A stretch of 64,000 nucleotides of DNA from Bacteroidetes oral taxon 274 str. F0058 (GTDB taxonomy: Bacteria; Bacteroidota; Bacteroidia; Bacteroidales; Paludibacteraceae): contig GG774890.1 of the NCBI GenBank assembly GCA_000163695.1, forward strand, positions 383,457-447,456. The letters run 5' to 3'. The translations under genes and the position numbers were made by a program. Positions 43,800-51,090 of this stretch are shown here, one piece after another. The first letter of the stretch is position 1. Every line of letters begins with the position of its first letter. The notes beneath the pieces were generated by a model. It saw only the letters and a program-made list of their open reading frames with translations, was not told where the DNA came from and did not search any database.

Positions 43800-45245
43800 C
43801 TACTTCTTTCGTCTTACGACCAATTCGATACAGTCTCTTATCACTTTGGAGCCGAGCACATAGGTTGTTGCCGAATAGAACACTATGGCTACAGTTGTTT
43901 GCAGCAATAGTATTGTGGCGGTATTGAGTGTGTAGCCTGCGAAAATATGTATATCTATTCTGCCTATCAATATTGTTATCACACACATCGCTACTGATAT
44001 GACGGCGTATGGGAGTATGTCTTTCAGATGGTTTATTACAGAGTATCCGAGCCGCTTACCGACTATTATCATATTGATTGTATATGAGGTAAACATAGCG
44101 AAGCTGAATCCCCAAAGCATCTGGCTGATAGTGCTTGAGAATAGGACAAAAAGTGCCAGCGTTAACAGATTGCGCCCAAGTTCGAGTGTGAAGTTGAGAT
44201 TCGATTTGCCCAAGGCATTGAGGGTGGTAAGGCAGAAACTCTGGAAAGGCAAGAATATCCCTGCTATGCAGAGTATTTGGAAGTAAGGTATCATACTCGC
44301 CCATTTGTCTGTGAGTACGACTGTAGTTACATTATCGATAATCCCTATCAGTCCCAGCATTATCGGGAATATCATAAAGGCTGTTACTCTCACTATTTTA
44401 CGAAAAAAAGCGAGTTGTTTGGGTTTGTCGCCGTTCAGTTCCGATAGGATAGGGTAGGCTACCGATACTATCGTACTTGTTACCACGGTCGAAGGTATGT
44501 CTTGGAACTTCCTTGCTCGGTCGTAATAGCCGTTGTCTTCTTTCGAAAAAGCGATAGGTATCTTTAAGTTGTAGATATATTTTACTACAATATTGAGAAT
44601 GCTTGTGCCGAGTAGAAATACTGAGAATGAGAATATCTTTCGTATTATGTCGAAGTCGGGGCGTGCTGTCGGCTGCCAACGACTGAGTAACCACAGCATT
44701 GCCACCCGTACTGTTGTGAGGCTGACCTGTTGCCAAGCAATAGCCCAGTAGGTATAACCTGCCAAAACCAAAACTATGGTAAGCAGTGCCGACACCATTG
44801 CCGCCGAGAGATTGGCTATGGATATCTCTTTGAATCTCATCGAGCGATTCAGTAGTACGTTGGGAATGATACCAAGAGAGTTGATGACTATCCCCAAAAA
44901 GATGAAACGTGAGAGCGGGTTGATTTCGGGTGTGCCGAAAAAATCTGCCAATGTGCCCGAAAAGCCCCAAAGCAAAAAATATAGAGCTATGCTCAGTGCT
45001 ATGTTGAAGATGAATGCTGCCGAATATTCGCTGCTGCTGTTTTGCTCGCGTCTGATGAGGGCTGCCGAGAAGCCACTGTCTACGAGCACATTGCTCAATG
45101 CGGTAAATATTGCCAGACACGCAATTATGTTGAAATCTTTGGGCGAGAGCATACGTGTCGTCAATACACCGACAATGAGAGCAAACACCTGTACGCCAAA
45201 TTTATCGAGACTGCTCCAGAACAGAGATTTAGACTTGCTTTGCAT
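43800..45245 (-). CDS. MOP-superfamily polysaccharide flippase (Wzx/WzxC-like)
   Basis: This polytopic inner-membrane protein of 481 residues has about 12-14 hydrophobic helices. The family start SLFWSSLDKFGVQVFALIVG and LTTRMLSPKDFNIIA identify it as a WzxC-like lipid-linked oligosaccharide flippase. It is convergent with the two dehydrogenase genes, and no glycosyltransferases lie next to it. The transported sugar is unknown. Confidence 0.85.
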   Translation of the reverse strand: MQSKSKSLFWSSLDKFGVQVFALIVGVLTTRMLSPKDFNIIACLAIFTALSNVLVDSGFSAALIRREQNSSSEYSAAFIFNIALSIALYFLLWGFSGTLADFFGTPEINPLSRFIFLGIVINSLGIIPNVLLNRSMRFKEISIANLSAAMVSALLTIVLVLAGYTYWAIAWQQVSLTTVRVAMLWLLSRWQPTARPDFDIIRKIFSFSVFLLGTSILNIVVKYIYNLKIPIAFSKEDNGYYDRARKFQDIPSTVVTSTIVSVAYPILSELNGDKPKQLAFFRKIVRVTAFMIFPIMLGLIGIIDNVTTVVLTDKWASMIPYFQILCIAGIFLPFQSFCLTTLNALGKSNLNFTLELGRNLLTLALFVLFSSTISQMLWGFSFAMFTSYTINMIIVGKRLGYSVINHLKDILPYAVISVAMCVITILIGRIDIHIFAGYTLNTATILLLQTTVAIVFYSATTYVLGSKVIRDCIELVVRRKK

Positions 45246-45266
45246 TAATGATGAAGCGAAAATTGC

Positions 45267-45298
45267 TTTGCAAAATTAGTCATTTTTTCGTACCTTTG
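45267..45298 (+). promoter_or_regulatory. promoter of the YgjV-TonB receptor-rsmD operon
   Basis: TTTG (45267-45270), 20 bp, then TACCTTTG (45291-45298) is a full consensus match. Confidence 0.78.
45271..45278 (-). promoter_or_regulatory. flippase gene -7 box
   Basis: The minus strand reads TAATTTTG directly beside the -33 box of the opposing promoter, 26 bp before the flippase ATG. Confidence 0.5.
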
Positions 45299-45330
45299 CA
45301 CTCGCAATTTTTCAAAAATACCGTTTGTCG

Positions 45331-45561
45331 ATGACAGATACACTCATAATCATATCGGGTTGGCTCGCTCCTACTTTTGTGATACTAAGTTTCCTGCTGA
45401 AAAAAATAAAATATATACGCACGGTCAATCTCGTTGGCTGTCTGTTTTTTGTGCTTTATGGGATTCTAAAAGGCTTTTTGCTACCTGTCATCGTCCCTAA
45501 CGGTATTTTAGCCTGTGTGCAGGTCTATTTTCTTGTGCGCGGCGAGAAAAAGACCGATTAA
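45331..45561 (+). CDS. small YgjV-like inner-membrane protein
   Basis: The 76-residue protein has three hydrophobic helices (LIIISGWLAPTFVILSFLL, TVNLVGCLFFVLYGILKGF, VPNGILACVQVYFLV) and a short charged tail. The pattern of a GW start, a central NLxGxxxxxxYG and a late NGI matches the YgjV/small-MtN3-like group of unknown function. The start is ATG at 45331, and an in-frame TTG two codons earlier is possible. It lies 26 bp before the TonB receptor. Confidence 0.65.
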   Translation: MTDTLIIISGWLAPTFVILSFLLKKIKYIRTVNLVGCLFFVLYGILKGFLLPVIVPNGILACVQVYFLVRGEKKTD

Positions 45562-45587
45562 GTTATTGATAAAATATTATAGCATTT

Positions 45588-47843
45588 ATGTATAAAAAAA
45601 TACTTGTGATAACTATTTGTTTGCTTGCGACTTATAGTTTATGGGCTGGTAACGATAACGATACCGTCAACGTACAGACGCTCGAAGAGGTGTCGGTGGT
45701 TTCTACCCGCAATGCCGATGGCAACAACTTGTCGGCAAGTAATATAGGCAGCAGTCGGCTCACGGAGCAAAATTTCGGGCAGAATCTGCCTTTTTTGCTT
45801 TCGACGGTACCTTCGCTCGTAACCACCTCCGATGACGGTTTGGGTGTAGGATATACTTATTTCCGCATACGCGGTACAGACCATACACGTATAAATATGA
45901 CCGTCAATGGCATACCCCTCAACGATTCTGAGAGCCAGACGGTGTTTTGGGTGAATATGACCGATTTTGCTTCGAGCCTGAAAAGCGTTCAGGTACAGCG
46001 TGGTGTAGGTACATCGACCAACGGCTCGGCTGCCTTTGGAGCAAGCGTCAATATGCAGACTGCCGGTGTTGCGGAGAGTCCTTATGCCACGGTCGGCTTC
46101 AATGGTGGTATGTACAATACTCTGCGTGAGGTAGTCAAAGTCGGTACAGGCATAATGCCTTCGCGTTTTGTCTTCGATGCCAAGTTCTCGAAAGTCAATT
46201 CCGACGGTTATCTCGAGCGTGCTTTTAGCGACCTTTACTCGTACAGTGCTTCGGCAGGTTATATCGGAACAAACAGTATGGTGAAACTTATCGTGTTTGG
46301 AGGCAAAGAGAAAACCTATATGGCTTGGGACGGTATCGGTAAGAAGCAGCTTGCTGCCAACAGACGCTTCAATCCCGCAGGAGCAGACTACGACGAGAGC
46401 GGCAATATCGTAGGGTTCTACGACAACCAGACGGATAACTACCGACAAAACCATATACAACTGCACTTCTCGCATTTTTTTATGCCCGAGCTGTCGATGA
46501 ATGCGGCTCTGCATTACACTAAAGGTTCGGGTTATTACGAGCAGTTCAAAGACAATGCCAAGCTGAAAAGCTATAACCTGTCGGAAAAAGTAGTCATCGA
46601 CGGTAAGGAGGTGAATATAAAGCAAACAGATATAGTACGTCGCAAAAATCTCGACAACGACTTTTTCGGTGGCGTATGGTCGCTCAATTATATGCAAGAC
46701 GCTTTTGACCTCCACTTCGGCGGTGCACTCAACAGATACGACGGTGCTCATTTCGGCAATGTCATCTTTGCCCGAAACTATCCGCTGCCACTCAAAGACT
46801 TCGAATATTACCGTAATAACGGACAGAAAACCGACGGAAATGTGTATCTGAAAGGGGCTTATCGTCTCGAGAGGTGGCTGTCGATATTCGGCGACTTGCA
46901 GTATCGGTATGTAGGCTACACAATATCGGGTATCAACGACCAAGGGCTTAAGCCTATCGAAGTCAGTCGTCGGTATCACTTCTTCAACCCCAAAGTAGGT
47001 ATTGCTTACTCGCAAGGCGGGCATAATGCCTACGCCTCTTTTGCCGTTGCCAATCGAGAACCGTCGCGAAGCAACTTCACCGAAGCGGGTGCAAACGACG
47101 TCCCGCTACCCGAAAGACTCTTTGATTACGAACTCGGTTACAATCTGGTACGAGACCGTTTTAGTATAGGTGCCAACCTGTATTTTATGAATTACAAAAA
47201 TCAGCTTGTACTGACGGGTAAATACTCCGACACGGGAGCCTATCTCACTCAAAATGTGGAGAAAAGCTATCGGACGGGAATAGAGATTGTCGGCGGTGTC
47301 CGTATATTCGACTGGCTTAGCTGGGATGCCAATATCACTCTGAGTAGAAATAAGATAATAGACTTCACAGATTGGTTCGATGTATACGAATACGACCCTG
47401 CCACACAGCAATCCGACTGGAAAGACAACGTAAAGACCGACATCGGTACGACCGATATCTCTTTTTCTCCATCGATAACCGCAGGCAGCCGAATAAGTAT
47501 CTCGTACAAAGGATTTGGAGCTGACGTTCACACTACTGTCGTTGGCAGTCAGTATCTTAGTAATGTGATGAACAAAGATGCGAGTCTGCCCGCATATTCG
47601 TTTACCAATGTAGTGCTCTCCTACAAGTTGCCTGTCGGTAATATTGCCAGAAATATTACTTTTTCGGTTACGGCAAACAATGTTTTCAACTCATTGTTTG
47701 TCTCCAACGGAGGGGCTATCGGTTCGTTTGTCTTCGACAAAGGCGAGGCACACGATTACTCTATGGCAAGGCTGCAGTATACTCCTTGGTTTTATGCTCA
47801 GGCAGGATTCAATATACACGGCGGCGTAACGGTCGATTTTTGA
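45588..47843 (+). CDS. TonB-dependent outer-membrane receptor
   Basis: The 751-residue protein has a signal peptide (cleavage near LWAG, residue 21). A plug domain begins with the TonB-box-like VQTLEEVSVVSTRN and includes FRIRGTDHTRINMTVNGIPL and RGVGTSTNGSAAFGASVNMQT. A 22-strand barrel ends in an aromatic (GGVTVDF). The carboxypeptidase-like domain of SusC proteins is absent, so this is a siderophore, metal or cobalamin-type receptor. The ligand is unknown. It is followed 16 bp later by rsmD. Confidence 0.9.
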   Translation: MYKKILVITICLLATYSLWAGNDNDTVNVQTLEEVSVVSTRNADGNNLSASNIGSSRLTEQNFGQNLPFLLSTVPSLVTTSDDGLGVGYTYFRIRGTDHTRINMTVNGIPLNDSESQTVFWVNMTDFASSLKSVQVQRGVGTSTNGSAAFGASVNMQTAGVAESPYATVGFNGGMYNTLREVVKVGTGIMPSRFVFDAKFSKVNSDGYLERAFSDLYSYSASAGYIGTNSMVKLIVFGGKEKTYMAWDGIGKKQLAANRRFNPAGADYDESGNIVGFYDNQTDNYRQNHIQLHFSHFFMPELSMNAALHYTKGSGYYEQFKDNAKLKSYNLSEKVVIDGKEVNIKQTDIVRRKNLDNDFFGGVWSLNYMQDAFDLHFGGALNRYDGAHFGNVIFARNYPLPLKDFEYYRNNGQKTDGNVYLKGAYRLERWLSIFGDLQYRYVGYTISGINDQGLKPIEVSRRYHFFNPKVGIAYSQGGHNAYASFAVANREPSRSNFTEAGANDVPLPERLFDYELGYNLVRDRFSIGANLYFMNYKNQLVLTGKYSDTGAYLTQNVEKSYRTGIEIVGGVRIFDWLSWDANITLSRNKIIDFTDWFDVYEYDPATQQSDWKDNVKTDIGTTDISFSPSITAGSRISISYKGFGADVHTTVVGSQYLSNVMNKDASLPAYSFTNVVLSYKLPVGNIARNITFSVTANNVFNSLFVSNGGAIGSFVFDKGEAHDYSMARLQYTPWFYAQAGFNIHGGVTVDF

Positions 47844-47859
47844 AAAAAACTCTCGGATA

Positions 47860-48393
47860 ATGCGCATAGTAAGCGGTAAATTTAAGGGAATACGTTTCGA
47901 ACCGCCGCGAGATATTACGGCTCGCCCCACGACAGACTTTGCCAAAGAGAGTCTTTTCAATATTCTCGATAATATCATCGATTTCGACGGCATACGGGTG
48001 CTTGACCTCTTTGCAGGTACGGGCAGTATAAGTTACGAATTCGTCTCTCGTGGAGCACGTTCGGTGACAGATATAGAGATGAATACCACGCAGATAGATT
48101 TTATCAAGAAAACCTGCACCAAACTTAAGATAGACAATCTACATGTGTATCGTAGCGATGTTTTCAAATACATTGCCAAGTGCAGCGAACGCTACGATGT
48201 CGTCTTTGCCGACCCGCCTTATCAGATGAACAATATAGATGAGCTGCTTGCTGCCGTCATCGGTAATCGTCTGTTGACAGACGACGGTATATTTATCCTC
48301 GAACATAACAGGCACCACTCTTTTGCCGACCATCCGAACCTGATAGACAGCCGTAAGTACGGCAATGTACATTTCAGTCTGTTTCGGGCGTAG
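47860..48393 (+). CDS. rsmD: 16S rRNA (guanine966-N2)-methyltransferase RsmD
   Basis: The 177-residue SAM-dependent enzyme methylates G966 in 16S rRNA. MRIVSGKFKGIRFEPP and RPTTDFAKESLFNIL are family starts. VLDLFAGTGSISYEFVSRGA binds SAM and FADPPY is the catalytic N-methyltransferase motif. It is the last gene of the operon starting at 45331. Confidence 0.93.
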   Translation: MRIVSGKFKGIRFEPPRDITARPTTDFAKESLFNILDNIIDFDGIRVLDLFAGTGSISYEFVSRGARSVTDIEMNTTQIDFIKKTCTKLKIDNLHVYRSDVFKYIAKCSERYDVVFADPPYQMNNIDELLAAVIGNRLLTDDGIFILEHNRHHSFADHPNLIDSRKYGNVHFSLFRA

Positions 48394-48557
48394 AATGAAA
48401 AACGGCGATTTTCTTTCGAGAGTCGCTATTTTTTTATTACAAAATCAATATTAATAGTTGCGACTCGATAAGCTATTGTTTTATAGCAACTTAATAAATC
48501 AAATATGTTAACAAAGTATAAATCTTTGCGGTTTATGTAATATTTTTAGTTCTATGT

Positions 48558-48589
48558 GTTGCATAGTAGTGGGAAATGTATTACTTTTG
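48558..48589 (+). promoter_or_regulatory. padR-pspC promoter with palindrome over the -33 box
   Basis: GTTG (48558-48561), 20 bp, then TACTTTTG (48582-48589). The palindrome CTATG-N5-CATAG (48552-48566) covers the -33 box, a plausible site for autorepression by the PadR protein. Confidence 0.5.
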
Positions 48590-48665
48590 CAAAAAATAAT
48601 AGTACTGTTATTGAAAGTAGAAGTATAATTTATTTATCAACCTTACAAATTTAATTAGTAGAACG

Positions 48666-48992
48666 ATGAATATAGAAAACATTAAATCGCAAATGCGCAA
48701 GGGAGTATTGGAGTATTGCATACTGCTGATACTGAAAAATAAGGAAGCGTATGCGTCGGATATCATCAGGATACTGCAAGAGATAGACCTGATAGTGGTC
48801 GAGGGGACGCTGTATCCGATGCTGACTCGCTTGAAAAACGATAACCTGCTGTCGTATCAGTGGGTGGAATCTACTCAGGGACCGCCGCGTAAGTATTACA
48901 CCATTACCGAAGAGGGAAATAAGTTTCTGCTTGAACTCGAACGGGCGTGGGGAGAACTCAATCAAACACTCGAAACTCTGAAAAACAGTTGA
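48666..48992 (+). CDS. PadR-family transcriptional regulator
   Basis: The 108-residue winged-helix protein begins NIKSQMRKGVLEYCILLIL and contains EGTLYPMLTRLKNDNLL and GPPRKYYTITEEGNKFL. These are the PadR recognition helix and wing. PadR proteins usually repress their own operon and respond to small molecules. It lies 60 bp before the PspC-domain gene, whose product it probably controls. Confidence 0.92.
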   Translation: MNIENIKSQMRKGVLEYCILLILKNKEAYASDIIRILQEIDLIVVEGTLYPMLTRLKNDNLLSYQWVESTQGPPRKYYTITEEGNKFLLELERAWGELNQTLETLKNS

Positions 48993-49052
48993 AACAATGA
49001 ATCTTTATAACAGAGAAAATAATTTTAAGAACAAAATAAAATTCAATATAGT

Positions 49053-50852
49053 ATGAAACACACTGTAACGGTAAATCTCAACGGAAGATTGTTTTACATA
49101 GACAACGACGCATATAACTTATTGGACAGTTATATCAAAAGCCTGAATACTTATTTTGCCAAAGATAGCAACAAGGCAGAGATAATCGACGACTTCGAGG
49201 CAAGGATACAGGAACTTCTGGCAACGAAGAAACCTAATACGGGCGATGTAATATCTATCGCCGATGTCGAAGGGGTAATAAAGACTATCGGCAATCCGAA
49301 CGACTTCGGTATCGATACCGACGAGGCGGGCGACAAGACCGAACGCAAAGAGTACAATTCTGCCTCGTACACGAAAACGACTAAACGCTTGTACCGTAAC
49401 CCGCAGGATAAGATGTTGGGCGGCGTGTGCTCGGGATTGGCGGCTTTTACCAATCTCGACGTTACTCTGATAAGGATATTTCTGGTAGTGCTTTTGTTTT
49501 TCAGTTTCGGTGTGCCGATATTGGTATATCTGGCGATGTGGATAATAGTCCCCGAAGCAAATACCCCGCAACAACAGCTCGAGATGCGTGGCGAGCCTGT
49601 AAATCTGGAGAATATCGGCAGAGTCGTCTCCGACAATGCCAAATCGATGGCAGGCGACATAAAGAACGCTTACAACAGGGCAAATGGCAGTGGATGTCTG
49701 TCGGCTATACTCAAAATATTCCTCATAGTGATAGGTGCTATCATAGCGATACCGCTCGTATTTGCTCTTTTCGTAGCGGTGATTGTTATGGTTTCTGTCG
49801 CAATGGCGTTTTTCGTAAAATTCGCTCCTGGTATGACCACGATAGGCACTATATCGATGGGGCTGCTTGTGGGGTTGCCTCTGATGGCTATCATATACGG
49901 TACGCTATCGGCTATATTCAAGTGGGCGCCTTTGAATAAGAGTATAAAAGTAGGCGGAGTCGTACTGTGGTTCGTCTCTTTGGCGACTACTGTAATTATC
50001 GCAGGCAGTATCGATTGGCATAGAGTAAGGAGCGATAGGAATTGGATATACAATATGCGTGATTTCGTAGGAAAAGAGTGGCTGATGTATTCATTAGACA
50101 TCTTCGAAATAGAGGGCGACGGCAATATCATAGAACGAACGTTGAATGCAGAAGAAACCCTCGATGCCATAACGGTGAGGCGTGCCTTGGACGTGAAAAT
50201 AGTAGAAGATAGCTCGATAAAAGACTACAAAACGGCAATAGTGGAGACCGACAGCAATATTATGAATTATCTCGACCTGAAGGCAGAGAGCAACAAACTG
50301 TCGATATCTGTAGGGAGAAATCAAAAGATGAGGTTAGACCCAAGCAACAATTATATAGTCGTGAAGGTAAAGAAAAACTTATGGAAAAAACTCGATGTGG
50401 AAGGAGCCGCCGACGTAGTAATCGTAGGCGATTGGCAGGTGCCGACAGCCGACGTATCGCTCGGCGGAGCCTCTGAAGTGAAGGTAGAAGATATGTGGCA
50501 GCCGACGAGGGCGACGATAAAAATATTCGGCAGCTCTGACTTCGAGGCTAAGAAGGTAGAGGCAGGCAGACTGACGTTCGACGTTATGGGAGCTTCCGAC
50601 ATAAAGATGAGAGGAAAGGCTCGCTATGCACACTACGAATTAATGGGAGCATCTGAGGTCGACAACCGTTCACTTGCTACGGATAGCGTAATGCTCGATG
50701 TATCGGGAGCAAGCGAATTGAAGGTACACCCCGTAAAATATATGGGCGGAAAGCTGAGTGGAGCATCTGAATTAAAATACTACGGCACTCCACAAAGCAA
50801 CAGTGTCTCTTCGTCTGGGGCAAGCACCATAAACGCCGCCGACGAAGAGTAA
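49053..50852 (+). CDS. PspC-domain membrane protein with C-terminal head-GIN (DUF2807) domain
   Basis: This is a 599-residue multidomain protein. Residues 1-100 form a small helical domain (NGRLFYIDNDAYNLLDSYIK). A PspC domain follows near 110-170 (LYRNPQDKMLGGVCSGLAAF with two helices to MWIIVPEA), then several further membrane helices. From about 360 a repetitive beta-solenoid-like head-GIN domain begins, where GAS(E/D) recurs (GGASEVKV, GASDIKM, GASEVDN, GASELKV, GASELKY). In Bacteroidetes PadR-PspC-GIN operons may sense envelope stress, by analogy with Psp. That role is inference. Confidence 0.85.
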   Translation: MKHTVTVNLNGRLFYIDNDAYNLLDSYIKSLNTYFAKDSNKAEIIDDFEARIQELLATKKPNTGDVISIADVEGVIKTIGNPNDFGIDTDEAGDKTERKEYNSASYTKTTKRLYRNPQDKMLGGVCSGLAAFTNLDVTLIRIFLVVLLFFSFGVPILVYLAMWIIVPEANTPQQQLEMRGEPVNLENIGRVVSDNAKSMAGDIKNAYNRANGSGCLSAILKIFLIVIGAIIAIPLVFALFVAVIVMVSVAMAFFVKFAPGMTTIGTISMGLLVGLPLMAIIYGTLSAIFKWAPLNKSIKVGGVVLWFVSLATTVIIAGSIDWHRVRSDRNWIYNMRDFVGKEWLMYSLDIFEIEGDGNIIERTLNAEETLDAITVRRALDVKIVEDSSIKDYKTAIVETDSNIMNYLDLKAESNKLSISVGRNQKMRLDPSNNYIVVKVKKNLWKKLDVEGAADVVIVGDWQVPTADVSLGGASEVKVEDMWQPTRATIKIFGSSDFEAKKVEAGRLTFDVMGASDIKMRGKARYAHYELMGASEVDNRSLATDSVMLDVSGASELKVHPVKYMGGKLSGASELKYYGTPQSNSVSSSGASTINAADEE

Positions 50853-50939
50853 AGTAAGAAAACGGTATAAAAATTCGAATATTAAATTTTGTGAATGATT
50901 TTGGGAAGAGAGTGGGCTGATGGTGATTCTCATCTATTT

Positions 50940-50964
50940 GGAGGAGATGACAGTAGTCTCCTCC
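50940..50964 (+). other. perfect hairpin without T-tract
   Basis: GGAGGAGA (50940-50947) and TCTCCTCC (50957-50964) form an 8-bp stem in the gap after the PspC gene. No T-run follows, so terminator function is doubtful. Confidence 0.4.
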
Positions 50965-51049
50965 GAGCCTTCTCGTATTGCTTTGTCGCTGCTTTTTGTG
51001 CCTCCGAGCGATTAATGAAAATTATTCAAGATACAAAAAAGAAAAGTAT

Positions 51050-51057
51050 TAATTTTG
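51050..51057 (+). promoter_or_regulatory. -7 box of the beta-barrel protein gene
   Basis: TAATTTTG, 34 bp before the ATG. Confidence 0.45.
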
Positions 51058-51090
51058 CAAAACAATAAATTATTAAAGAAGTAAATAATA

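Noticed and set aside
45639..47024. 461-codon open frame on the minus strand
   Set aside because: It lies antisense to the TonB receptor, with cysteine- and histidine-rich low-quality sequence and no known domain. It is a by-product of receptor codon use.
48396..48440. AAAAAxxGCGA/TCGCTATTTTT hairpin after rsmD as a terminator
   Set aside because: The stem has a two-base mismatch in the middle and only four strong pairs. It is possible but not supported enough to list.
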